Shown here in pieces: positions 33,423 through 45,054 of a stretch of 64,000 bases of DNA. Source of the stretch: Phragmites australis. Its lineage: Eukaryota; Streptophyta; Magnoliopsida; Poales; Poaceae. The translations under genes were made by a program, and so were the position numbers. The DNA is taken from contig NC_084931.1 of NCBI RefSeq assembly GCF_958298935.1, positions 13,295,334-13,359,333 of the forward strand, written 5' to 3'. The notes under the pieces are model-generated. The model did not search any database, had not been told where the DNA came from, and was given only the letters and a program-made list of their open reading frames with translations. Numbering within the stretch: position 1 is the first letter of the stretch; each line of letters opens with the position of its first letter.

Positions 33423-33850
33423 ATGGCCCAGAAAAGGTTCACTGTCACCTCAGGGAATTGCTTCCAGCTGGAGAATAAAAGCTCGATGCAGCTAGTCGTC
33501 GTACCCTAGAGTTGTGTAGGGAATCTTAAGTTGGATGATTTTTAATAAGCTAGCATGGTCGATACTTTATAGTTACTCGAGTTTTCGTTTCATGAAATTA
33601 ATGTGTCGCACTTTTGCCAGACCGGCTACAGTATTGCTGGCACATGTATTGGTTCTTTTTGTAGCTTCGTTAGCTAACAACATTATCCATCTAACCCTCT
33701 TAACTTCTTATCTTTAGCTTGATTTTAGTCTGGCTATATATAGCCATAGTTCACGTCAATGGAAGGCATTGCGTGCGTTTATAATTATGCTTTCAGTGTT
33801 GAGGTGATAATTTGAGTTCATCAAGCACAAATCACCCTATATATGCAACC
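33423..33850. other. AT-rich downstream region of the serpin fragment
   Basis: There is no domain-bearing frame. A TATATATA-containing stretch at about 33,736 and a region that could be an old 3' UTR are all I see. Confidence 0.35.
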
Positions 33851-34190
33851 CCTCCACTACCACGGAAACAATGAAAGCAGATGGAGTGTCACATACGGTT
33901 TTTTAGGACCCATGAGTAACAAAATATCAACAGACAGTTGTTAAGACAAATGTGTTTGTAATATCCCTGCCTCCCCGCATATGGCTTTTACAAATCCGTC
34001 CGCATCTCTCTGATAAATATGATTTTTAAGAAAACTGGTCTGCGTCTCTCTGAAAGTCATAGACGGTTGAAAATGATAAACCGTCTGGACTTAATGGCCG
34101 TCTTCACGAAGGTGAATATAGACGGTTCATTGTAATAACGTCTATGTCCCATAATTATTGGTCTTAAGACATGGCCCTTGGTGCGAGTTT
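33850..34190. mobile_element. possible CACTA-like subterminal fragment
   Basis: CACTACCACGGAAAC at 33,855 could be a CACTA start. AGACGGTT/AACCGTCT words in both orientations follow (34,061-34,130), like subterminal repeats. No matching right end was found. Confidence 0.3.
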
Positions 34191-34199
34191 TTTAGGCAG

Positions 34200-35172
34200 A
34201 GGAACACACGTGAGTCTTCAGACAACGGGCTGAGCTTCCTCTGCAGGGCGACTTCTTTTGAGCTACCTCTGTAGTGCAAGCTACCTCTCTTTGAATATCT
34301 GGAGGTTAGTATTTACCTTCTTTAGCTTCAAATTGGTAGCTAAGCCTTGCCGATAGCACCTCGACGAGGTCAACGGCAAAGGCTCTGGAGATGCCTTCGA
34401 CTAAGAGTGGTACAAAAACACTCTACATGCTTAGAGGTTCATTTTGAGTGGTTTGGGAAATATGCATGGGCCCAAACTTGAGGACCCCATGGATGACATC
34501 AATGGCTAAGGGTGGAGCTTACGTCTAAGCGAATGGGGATCATTTTGAGCTCGAGGTTGACAAGAAAGTGGTTAGGGAAGTCTCACCCTAGATTGGCTGA
34601 CTCCGGGGAGGCTTCAATTCGAAGATCAGGCTCTGGGGCGGTGTTTGTCCTTGAGGTGGAAAAGGACATGGGGAAGCTTCTCTGGCAAGAAAGACAGCAG
34701 GGAGGAGCTCGTGGAAGTCTTTGAGAAGCTTGGGGAAGCTTTGTCCATCGACCTTCGGGCGTCGTGGTGGTCAAGGTGGAGCTCTCCTCTCTCTCTCTGT
34801 TTTGGGTGGAAGGAAATGAGGGAGGGGAGAGGGGAGAAAGAAAGGTGGTCGATGGGGGCTTTATGTGGGCGCCTTTGAGCTCTAGCGGTCAAACCACGGG
34901 TAACCCTGGTCAGACCATAGGCTAGGCCTACGTGCAGAAAGTCCTCTTTCTTTTCCCCGTTTCTATCATATGCTTTCTAAATGGTTTTGGGCTATCTAAA
35001 CTACCTTCAAAACAATTCCCACTCATAAGTATATGGTGGAAATCTGAGTCATTTATCAACGTAACATTTTTAGAAGTTTTTGGAACACTTAAAATGAACC
35101 ATAAGCATTAAGTATGATATCATGATGCATGCACATTCTCGTTGGCTAAGCTAGGGTTTTTGGGGTGTGACA
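34200..35172 (-). mobile_element. partial 3' LTR of a minus-strand Gypsy element
   Basis: The right edge at 35,172 reads GGGGTGTGACA, so the minus-strand LTR begins TGTCACACCCC directly after a purine-rich tract (complement of 35,173-35,194). The left limit could not be fixed; 34,200 is approximate. Within it, 34,882-34,923 carries GGTCAAACC/GGTCAGACC words. Confidence 0.55.
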
Positions 35173-35948
35173 AATCCTCCCCGCCCCCTAGAAAGAATCT
35201 CGACCTGAGATTCAGTAAACTCGATGGAGTGGGCGATGGGTTAAATATCGCCACAGTAGCAAAATGATCACACCTTGGTAAGAAGATGCCCTAAGGGATT
35301 AATTCGATCTAGAAAGGATTTTTCGTAGGTGGAAAGATTGGGTTTGTCAGGATTGTTGAATATCATGAGAGAAAAGTCGTTGAAACTATGTCTGCTCTTG
35401 CAGTTAGATCGTGGCTAGGCCTAGTTAGACATTGACACATCGGCGGTTGGACTGCGGTCATGGCGGTTAGACAGTTTTTAGGAAAGAGAGGTTTTGGCTC
35501 CAGAGGCCTCTCATGGTCAGACTGGGAGCTGGGCGGTCAGACCACTCGACAATAGAGACCAAAATGGTACTACACGTCTCTAGCGGTCACACCGACAGTG
35601 GCACGGTTGGACCGCCAGGAGGGGTCTTTTCCTCTGGCTGAGGATTTTCTAAGTGCTTTCCTTAGGAAAAATTCTCACACAACAACATGGTGAAACAATT
35701 ACCATGTGAGATGTCCAAAGTATGCAAAATGGAGCCATACTCACAATCCATAAATAGGTCAGGATATTCGGAGTCAATTTGACCTTGTCGCTCCAAGGTA
35801 GTCATCTCCCGTGTGGTTACTCCATTGCACCTTTACAAATTTGATGGAGTGGCTTCAGGTCTTGCACTTAGCTTCATCCAAGATTCAAATTAGACATTCA
35901 CAATAAGATAGATCAGGTTTTAAGTCTTGGTTCACCAACTCAATCACT
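35173..35948 (-). other. 3' untranslated region of the Gypsy remnant with GGTCAGACC modules
   Basis: This lies between the integrase end and the 3' LTR on the minus strand. At 35,410-35,625 several short imperfect palindromes recur (GGTTGGACTGCGGTC, GCGGTTAGAC, GGTCAGACTGGGAGC, GCGGTCAGACC, GGTTGGACCGCC). The same kind of word occurs in the LTR at 34,882-34,923. No protein domain is seen. Confidence 0.6.
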
Positions 35949-37690
35949 TTAGTTGGAACTTGAAGGTAATTCTTCAATTGCAAAACATTGAAGACATTGG
36001 GGATGACAAAAAAAGATGGTGGCAAAATCTAGCTGATAAGCCACATTCCCACATCTTGCAAGGATTTTAAAAGGGCCAACATAGCGGGGTGCTAGCTTAC
36101 CCTTCATTTGAAATTGTTGAGTGCCCTTGAGGGGTGCTACCTTGAGATAGACAAAATCTCCAATCTCAAACTTGAGTTCTTGCCTTCTGCGATCGTCATA
36201 GCTCTTTTGCCTTGATTGGGCTCTGAGTAAATTCTTGCAAATTGCTCTCACATGTTCTTCAGCTTCCTTGACTAAGTCTGGGACAAAGAAAGGTTGTTCG
36301 CTAGATTCGGACCAGTTTAGAGGTATTTGACATATTTTTCCATAAAGTGCCTCAAATGGAGGCATTTGGACGCTTGGCTGAAAACTGTTGTTGTAGGAGA
36401 ATTTGGCAAATGGTAAACATATATCCCACTTCTTCCTGTAAGTGAGAACACATTCCCTCATCATATCCTCTAGGATTTGATTCACTCACTCCGTCTATCC
36501 TTCAGTCTAAGGATTGTAGGCAGTGCTATGAAGGAGCTTGGTTCCCATATCTTCATGGAGACTCTTTCAAAAATGAGAGGTAAATTGAGAGCATTGATCA
36601 AAAATGATCTTTTTAGGAACACCATGGAGGCAAACAATTCGAGAGAGATATAGTTCTTCATATCACTTGACGACAAATCCAGTCTTGATAGGAAGAAAAT
36701 GAGCCAATCTTGTCAATCGGTCCACAATTACCCAAATGGAGTCAAAACCTTGAAAAGTCTTGGGAAGTCCGTTGATAAAATCTTAGCCAATTTCTTCCCA
36801 CTTCCATGAGGGAATATGTATGGGCTGAAGTGTGCCGGTCGGTTTGAGATGTTCGTCCTTCACTCTTTGACAAGGAATCACACTCGACCACATAGCAAGC
36901 TGCGCTACATATTTGTACACCAAAACTTCGGTCTAAGATCTCGATACATTTTTGTGCTTCTATGATGGATGTATAGCAATGAGTCATGAGCCTCATCCAA
37001 TATCTTCCTTCTCAACTTGTTGACCTTAGGAACTTTTATCCTCTTTCCAAACCATAGCACACCTTCATCGTTTGCCAAGAAACACTTGGCTTTGCCCTCT
37101 TTCATTTTGTCATGAATTCAAGCCATTCATTTGTTGTTCCACTGAGCTTCCTTAATTTCATTGAATAGGGTGGATTTGACCTCAATGTTAGTGAGATAAC
37201 TTTCTTCAGCCATTTGAAGTCCAAGTTTTTGGAATTCAGCACAAAGTGTGACACTTCTAGGCATGACTGCAAGAAAGGTGCATCTGCCCTTTCCACTCTA
37301 AGCATCAGCAAGTACATTTGCCTTACCAGGATGGTAGTGAACTTCCAACTCATAGTCTTTGATCAATTCTATCCATCTTCTTAGTCTCATGTTGAGATCA
37401 GCTTGGGTGAAGATATACTTGAGGCTTTTTTGATTGGTGTATATTTTGCTAGGATTTCGTAGGAGATGGTGGTGCTAGATCTTTAAAGCATGTAGGACAG
37501 CGGCAACTTCTAGGTCTGAGTAGGGTAATTTTCCTCATCATGCTTCAATTCATGCGAGGCATAAGCAATTTCTCAGCCTTCTTGCATAAGAACACACCTG
37601 AGATCAATACGGGAGGCATCGCAATAGATGTCAAAGCTCTTATGGATAGACGGTTGGGTCAGAACAAGAGCACTTGTCAGACGGGATTTC
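35949..37690 (-). pseudogene. pol: Gypsy RNase H and integrase remnant
   Basis: The minus strand reads, from right to left, the RNase H end (37,340-37,660), the integrase zinc-binding region (36,905-37,105, HDSLLYIHHRSTKMYRDL), fragments of the integrase core (36,482-36,760) and the integrase C-terminal part (35,949-36,485). The last has FEALYGKICQIPLNWSE, KSYDDRRRQELKFEIGDFVYLKV and YVGPFKIL. This is Ty3/Gypsy order and type. The frame is broken many times. The element is cut at 37,690 by the Tekay-like element, so its RT, protease and gag should lie beyond the right edge of the window. Confidence 0.8.
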
Positions 37691-37760
37691 TATAACACCC
37701 AATATTAAAGTAACAAAACCAGGTACATCCTCATGTATGCCAGGATCAAATTTCATACTT

Positions 37761-37846
37761 GTGTTACATCATCAATGTATTGCCAAAATTACATTATCAT
37801 TTTGTGTTACATCATCAATTTATTGCCAAAATTACATTATCATCAT
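37761..37846 (+). repeat. 43-bp tandem duplication specific to this LTR copy
   Basis: Positions 37,761-37,803 and 37,804-37,846 are two copies beginning GTGTTACATCATCAAT. The partner LTR at 62,362 has a single corresponding unit, so the duplication arose after insertion. Confidence 0.75.
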
Positions 37847-40307
37847 ATTTATTACAAAAGGACCTGTAGGTCTAAACTAAAAGCATAGTAGAAAGCAAAC
37901 TCTAGCACCAGAGGGTCTTCCATCATCCACATGTGTCAACTAGGGGAACACCAGCCAAGAAAAAAAAACTCCGGGTCAAAGTTATCTCCATCATAGAGTG
38001 CAGCTTCATGGTTGGCTTCTGAACAACCGTTGAATGCAAGAGAGGAAGCAATGGGTGTAAGTACATAATGTACTCCACAAGTGTAGGAAAGCATGACATG
38101 GGGCTTAAGCAAAGAAAAGGTTAGACACTGGTTTGCTACACTAAGCAACCTTATCCTATAACTCCAACAACAGACATCCTATTTACTAAGTGTGAAGACA
38201 TAACTTAAACAAGGAGAACAGCTCATCGAATTCCATCTGACTACCAAGACTCCACATTACTTGGCTGCCTGACCATCCATCCCAGATCCCTGGTCCCAAC
38301 TAATCAAGAAAAAGTCCAAGCCACTCTTGACCGTGAGCACAACTGATATATCCATTTTTATACTCTGCAGAGTTTCACACACTTTACCCATGAGTCGTGA
38401 TAAACTCTTTTGTCGGTACCTGTCGGTACCTTACACACTTCCGAGGTGTGCCTCGAGAGATCACTACAAGGACTTTACAAAGCCCCCACTGACCCATAAG
38501 CACCCACTAAGGTTTCACCACTAATAGTGATTTCATCACCGTAGAAGCCCCCTCTTGTGCCACTTAGCCATCCACTGGTGCCTACAGAATCGAAGGTATG
38601 GCTAATTAATTGGCTAGGCTGTACCCATATAAGCCTCGTGGTTGCGCTGTTTAGATGGGTTACATGATTCAAGAACCAGTCCTTAGGATCCCACATAGGT
38701 ACAAATCACAACCCAACTGTGCATTCCCGCACACGTGCATACCCGCACCATCATCAAACCAACCATCCTACTAGGATCCCTAAATTCCAAGTTGCAACAA
38801 AAATTACCATTTCCTATTCATGTTGCATATACATTAATCATATTTACTTTGTAACCCAACCAACCATGACAACGACTAAGCGTAACTACCCTTATCCCTG
38901 GGACTCTATCAACGATGACAGGAAAATGATACAAATAATAGTAAACCCTAACAAGGGATTTCAATTTAGACCAAGCGTGCGAGAAGGATTAAATGCTAAC
39001 ATACATGCCTTCAGCAGAGAGTTGTTCAAAATCTTCAAAAGCCTGGTCCTGAAGGTACACGAACTGCTCACCTCCTATTTATCAACATACGTTAAAAGCA
39101 CACTTACAACTATCTAATAAATAGTACATCAAACAGTAGTAAAAATAGTAAAAAAAAACCTATAAAAATGATCTACACATCACTATGAGAATTTGAGCAC
39201 AAAGATCACGTAAAACAGAGCTACGAGCAAAACGTTATGGGTGTTTTAAGATCTAGGGGCTAAATTGTAAAAGTACATATTTTCAGAGAATAAATAGTTT
39301 TATTTTTACACTGGAAATTCTAATTATTATGCATGATGGCGTCACCTAGCTTACCAGGCTGCTGAATGATCTATGATCAACTGACTGGACTACCACGTCG
39401 GACAAAATGATGATGTGGCAGCTTGTGTGGCATGTTGACTAGGACCGTGGACCAGCGCCGTGGATGTGGTCCACTGGTCCATGGTGGACCAATTACAACC
39501 CCGAAGGGGTATGCGATCTCGGCCATAGATTTAAGACCAGACGACCAACAACATTTGGGGAGGATCGGTAGTCGACGGTGATGGAAAACGGCAGCGCCGC
39601 CTCGGATATCAGTGGAGCATCACCAGCATTGTGTGTGCATGGGCTACAGGGCACCAAACACGATGGGGAAAGGTGCAACAAAACGAGAAGGCGATGGGGA
39701 ATCTCACCGTGGGCTCAAGATGGCCGAAAACAGGGCGTAGGCGGTCGACAATGATGAGGTGGCGGTGAAGGAGTTGATGCTTGACGGGGAGGCAGTTCTA
39801 GCAGTAGAGGTGCATCGAGGACTGGTGCTACGAGCTCCTTGTTCACCTATGTGCACAGAGAGGGCACCGACACAGTCAGAGATGGCTCGGTGGCTGATAT
39901 CCAGTGCGGCGGGGCCACTCACTGGAGGCGAAGAAGAAGCGGTAGCGAGGGTGCTACGGGCGAGGAGATGGGGCGTGACTAGGTGGATGAGATGCAGAAC
40001 CTCGCCGTGGTGTCCGTGGGTGGCTTAAATAGGCACGCGAGCAAGCGGAGTGGTCGGATCGCAGAGGAGTAACCGGCGACATTAGTGGCCATAAGGCCAT
40101 CGATTTTCCCCATTGATTCAAGCATTAGAAAGAGGGATTGAAGAGAGGGATGGTGGGGGAGATTGATGGTGAGTTAAGACTTCAGATTTGGCTATTTCTA
40201 GGAGGGGAAAGGGCACGGGGACGCATCGGATTTGCAGCAGACGGTGGTGGGGAGCAGAGGCATGACCAGTGGTGGGAGATGACGCGGAGCGACTCAGCTC
40301 AGCGATG

Positions 40308-41216
40308 TGATGAGGACATCACTCTTTCGGATACACACACACCGAGTATTCCTCCAACAATAGGTCCATTGACACGAGCTCGTGCACGTCAACTAAATCA
40401 TGAGGTGAGCTCGTTCCTTAGTGTTCCTTTATATTTTGATGAGGATGGGATGCTACTGAATAATTGTGACGTATTTTTACTTAGGAACACAGGAGAAGAA
40501 CAGCAAGGGCGCCCAAGCCAAGGTGGAGGTCCAATCCAGTTCGAGTCCATTTCGGAGTCCAGGACCAGTCTGCACTAAAATCGTCACCCAGGACGCATAC
40601 GGACTCCGGTTTCGACGTTCTACACATGGTTGGAAATCTAAGGAGATAAGCTTTCCAACGGAACTGGTCCCATATCCAAATTCTTTCTGTGTCAACAGGA
40701 ATTGTCGAAACAAGGCAACGTCCAGAATCTGTCAGGGTGCTGCGCCACCATCTTTTGGGCCGTTGGGCCGTGTAACGTGTTGGAGTCCATTAGGGACACG
40801 TCCAGGGGTCCTTGGCTGACCCTAGTCTTTTATATATAGTAGCCTCCGCCCTAATTAGGGTTGGGTTTTGCTTAGATATTGATCTACACACAGTTGTGAG
40901 ATTTTCGCTCTTGTTCCGGACCGACTAGGCCGCCGCAAGTGTTTGTGGAACCCCAACTTCGAGTGCTTGAATTCAATTCGCAATATTTCAGATTGCATCT
41001 TCTACGTTCTTACTTGTGTTCTCAGTACGCTTGCAGGGATTGAGCCTTCTTAGCGAGGTCAATCGCGCGACACGGTTGATAACCATCGGAGCTGTGGTGT
41101 AGTGATTGCAAGGGAGACGATCTGTTCGGATCGAAGCCTTTGGATCATCAACGTCGAGTTCTCCACCCACCGACTTATCGCTACCTATCGGAAGATCAGG
41201 CCAACATTGCTCATCA
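40308..41216 (+). mobile_element. CRM-like solo LTR (909 bp)
   Basis: It begins TGATGAGGACATCACT and ends TTGCTCATCA, with the same termini and layout as the CRM-like LTRs at 47,169 and 54,058, but is clearly diverged from them. A perfect 5-bp target duplication CGATG lies at 40,303-40,307 and 41,217-41,221. It includes the RARARQLNHEV-coding start seen in the full element, because that ORF extends into the LTR. It must have inserted after the Tekay-like element. Confidence 0.92.
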
Positions 41217-41722
41217 CGATGGCTCAACGCGGCTTGAGCTGGGCCTACGTGATAGAGATAGATGGCAGTTGGGGGAGCCGGCTCAGCACGGTGGTCTCGG
41301 CCCACTAGTGGAGCTGGCGTGCGTGGGGAACAACCGAGCCATAGCCCAAGTAGGGTGAGGGAGTGAGAGGCGACCCACGGGAGAGAGGGGAAGAAAGAGA
41401 GGTGGGACTGGGCTGGGTTTAGATAGGATTCGGCTCGGGAGGGTTTAGGTATTTAAGAAATTGCTTTCTTTTTATTTTCAAACAATTTTCGCACAGAGCT
41501 TCCAAATGAGTGCCTTCTAGCAAAATTTTGGAAATATTTTCCACACATAAAAACCTAATGTAACTACTGCAGCATGAATGCTACAAACTTGAATATAACC
41601 TATGGTATTTTATTTAAATTTAGAAATTAATTTCCCTCCTAATTTAATCAAAATCTACAACTCCTATAAAATTCTAGTAAATTTTTAAACGATTGAGAAA
41701 ATTTAAAAATTAGGGTGTTACA

Positions 41723-42740
41723 AACCTACCCCCTTAGATTGAATCAAGCCCTCGAGATTTGGTAGGATCGGAGAAGAGATGGGGAAACTCTGTCTTCAGA
41801 TCATCTTCTCTTTCCCACGTAGCTTCTTCTTCTGAATGATGCTTCCACTACACTTGGCATATACGCACTCTCCTATTTTGTGTAACCCATTCTGACATCT
41901 CATGAATCTTGACTGGGCATTCTGAGTAGGAGAGATCTTCTCACACATCCGGTTCCTCTACTAGCAGCTGATCTTCAGGAACTCTTAGACACTTTTTCAG
42001 TTGTAACAAATGGAAAATATCATGTACTCCCATGAGTTGAGGTGGTAACTCAAGCTAGTAAGCTACTTCCCCTTGTGTTTCCATTATTTTGTAGGGGCCA
42101 ATAAACTAAGGTGAAAGCTTGCCCTTGATCCTGAATCTGTGTAGACCTCTTATAGGTGACACCTTGAGATACACAAAGTCTCCTACTACAAAGGTCAATT
42201 CTCGACGTCTGCGACCTGAATAGCTCTTTTGTCTTGATTGAGCAATTTTTAGATTATCCATAATCTCTTGTACTTGCCTTTCTACTTCCCTCAGAACTTC
42301 TGGGCTGAAAAACTTGAATTTCCCTGGTCTGGTTCTAGAATAGCGGGGTTCTGCACTTCCTTCCATACAAGGCTTCAAAAAGGATACATCTTGAGACTAG
42401 CTTGATAGCTGTTGTTTTCCGAGAATTCCGCATAGGGTAAATTCTTATCCCAACTGTTACCATTCTTCAGAGCACACGCTCTCAACATGTCTTCAAAGAT
42501 TTGATTTACCATTTCTGTCTGTCCGTCAGTTTGCGGGTGATATGTTGAGCTGAAATTGAACCTTCTATCCATGGAATCATGTAGGTGTTGCCAGAACCAT
42601 GAAGTAAATTGGCTACCACAGTTAGATACATTTATATTAGGTACTCCAAGTAGACACATAATCCTAGACATATACAACTCAGCTAGTTTCGGACCATGAT
42701 AGGTTTCTTTGAAGAGAATGAAGTGAGCTAATTTTATCAA
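41723..42740 (-). pseudogene. pol: Tekay-like integrase core and chromodomain region
   Basis: The integrase core is at 42,375-42,740 ([32 protein letters not shown]), with Asn where the second catalytic Asp is expected (VSNCG). The integrase C-terminal part is at 42,106-42,378 (KSYSGRRRRELTFVVGDFVYL). From about 41,745 to 42,000 another frame reads a chromodomain-like stretch ending in HSEEEATWEREDDLK. The polypurine tract (complement of 41,723-41,737) follows. A chromodomain at the integrase end marks a chromovirus. Stops separate the blocks. Confidence 0.8.
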
Positions 42741-43765
42741 CCGGTCGACTACGAATCATATGGAATCATATCCTAACTGTGTCTAAGGTAGGCCTACTAT
42801 AAAATCCATGCTAATTTCTTCCTTCCACTCGGGTACCCTCAATTGTTGTAGCAATCATGCTGGTCTCTAATGCTCAGATTTGACTCACTGACAGATGTCA
42901 CACAAAGCCATGTATTCTACTACAACGCATTTCATTTCGTACCACCACTACTGATCTTTGAGATCTTGGTATATCTTAGTATTCCCTGAATGAATGGAAT
43001 ATGTTGAGGCATGAGCCTCTCTTAAAATTTTATCCTGAATAGCCTTCACATCTAGAACACATATTTTGTGCTTGTACTACACTGTGCCTTGCTCATCTTC
43101 CGTGAAATCTAGAGCATTTCCATCTTTGATTTTCAAGATCTTTTCATCTCAACTACCTCGGTGTTACACACCATTCCCATATTCAACTTCTTGAATTCCT
43201 TGCATAGATTGAGCCTCATCTCTAGAAGAGTTATATCATTGACTTGAGACTTCCTGCTTAGAGCATCAACCACTCCATTTGCCTTTCCTGGGTGGTAGTT
43301 GATTCCCAAATCGTAGTCCTTGATGAATTTTAACAATCTGTGTTGTCTGAAATTAAGATCTGGTTGAGTGATGATATACTTCAAGCTCTTATGGTCTGAG
43401 TAGAACTCACATCTTTGACCTACCAGGTAGTGTCTCCAGGTCTTGAGTACATGCACTACAACGCTAATTCCAAGTTGTGTGTCGGGTAGTTCTCCTCATA
43501 TTTCCTTAATTTCCTAGATGCATACGCTGCCACATGACCCTCTTGCATGAGCACACAACCTAACCCTTGATAAGACATGTCACAATACACTACGAATGAC
43601 TTCTGGGTATCTGGCATGATTAGTACCAGAGCTGAGATTAATCTTTTCTTCAACTTATTGAAGCTAGCTTCTCGAGCGGCTATCCACTTGAAATCTTCTC
43701 CTTTCTCTAGCAATTTCGTCATTGGCTTAGCTATCTTGGAGAAACCTTGTATGAACCGATGGTAA
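42741..43765 (-). pseudogene. pol: Tekay-like RNase H and integrase zinc region
   Basis: RNase H is read at 43,456-43,722 ([42 protein letters not shown]) and 43,133-43,456 (GQRCEFYSDHKSLKYI, NYHPGKANGVVDALSRK). The catalytic-type Asp of CDMS and SDHKSL is kept. The integrase His/Cys region lies at about 42,830-43,030 with stops. The blocks are in different frames. Confidence 0.8.
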
Positions 43766-45026
43766 TACCTACTAGGCCCAAGAAACTACGGATCTTAGAA
43801 ACATTCTATGGTGGTTTCTAGTTTAGAACATCTCTCACTTTAGATGGGTCGATAGATACACCTTATGTTGATATAATGTGACCTAGGAAGGGAACTTCCT
43901 TCAACCAGAACTCACACTTGCTCAACTTAGCATACAGCTGGTTCTCCCTGAGTTTCTACAATACCACCCTTATGTGTTCCTCATGCTCTTCCTCATTGTT
44001 GGAGAAAACGAGGATATCATCAATAAAAACCACAATGAACTTGTCCAAATACTCCATGAAGACCTTATTCATCAGATACATGAAGTAGGCTGCGGCATTT
44101 CTCAAACCGAATGACATCACCGTGTACTCATACATACCATATCGAGTGATGAACGCGGTTTTAGGAATATCTGAGGCACGAACCTTCAACTGATGATACC
44201 CGGACCAAAGTTCAATCTTGGAGAACATGCAGGCTCCTTTCAGATGGTCAAACAAATCTTTAATGCAGGGCAAGGGATACTTGTTCTTGCTGGTTACTTC
44301 ATTAAGGGTTCGATAGTCTATACACATCGGTTGTGTTCCATCCTTCTTCGGTACAAAGATGACTGGCCCCCCCTAGGGTGAAGAACTAAGGTGGATATAC
44401 CCTTTGTTTAGTAGCTCTTGGATTTGCTCCTTGAGCTCAACCAGCTGATTATCATTCATCCTATATGGTCTCTTATATATAGAAGCAGTTTCAGGTACTA
44501 ACTCAATAATAAATTCAATGTCACAGACTGGTGGCATACCTGACAAATCTTTCAGGAAGACATTCCAAAACTCATTAACCACTCTGCTATCTTCCACTGC
44601 ATTAGCCTGGTTGAGTCTAGCGTTGACAACTGACTCCGTCATAGCTTGGAACTCCACTTTTGTACCATATGTATGTGTCAACTGTACTGTCATCGTGGCA
44701 CATCCAATGATGCCGTGGTACTTGGTTAACCAGTCCATTCCCAGTATGATATCTATCTCCTTAGACTCCAAAATGTTTATACTTATCTTAGGGCATACAA
44801 GCCTTGACTCCATTTCTCCTCCAGGAGAACTAACTAGCATAAGACTTTTTGTTAATACCCTTGGCAATTTATATGCAGTCGCAAACTGGGATGATATGAA
44901 TGAATACGTGGCACAAGAATAAAACAAAATGGTAGTGATGTGAGAGTTGGTGGAAAACATACCCAATACCACATCAGAAGTGTCCTGGGCTTCTTCCACT
45001 ATAACATAGTTGACGTGACCGTGCAT
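43766..45026 (-). pseudogene. pol: Tekay-like protease and reverse transcriptase
   Basis: The open frame 44,373-45,026 carries the retropepsin region. Where the active-site Asp-Ser/Thr-Gly is expected it reads LFYSCATYSFIS, so the catalytic Asp is lost. The conserved DIILGMDWL block and the start of RT (ELVPETASIYKRPYRM) follow. RT continues at 43,956-44,327 with [33 protein letters not shown] (Glu for the first catalytic Asp) and FIDDILVFS. The lower RT part to 43,766 is broken. Upstream, at 45,055, the frame is interrupted by the Angela-like insertion. Confidence 0.85.
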
Positions 45027-45054
45027 AGCATTTTGTCAGGGTTGTTGCCAGTTG

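Larger units (their letters stand above)
37691..41722 (-). repeat. 3' LTR of the Tekay-like element (with insertion)
   Basis: The plus-strand sequence runs from TATAACACCC (a decayed TGTAACACC, compare 62,362) to TAGGGTGTTACA. The first ~1630 bp align along their length with 62,362-64,000. A 909-bp CRM-like solo LTR is inserted at 40,308. The rest, including the G/C-rich 39,340-40,300, has no recognised gene. Confidence 0.85.

Noticed and set aside
38719..39117. 132-codon frame in the Tekay-like LTR
   Set aside because: The partner LTR does not keep the frame and no domain is visible.
39759..40578. Frames of 89 and 146 codons in the Tekay-like LTR
   Set aside because: GC-rich LTR sequence; the second runs into the inserted CRM-like solo LTR.
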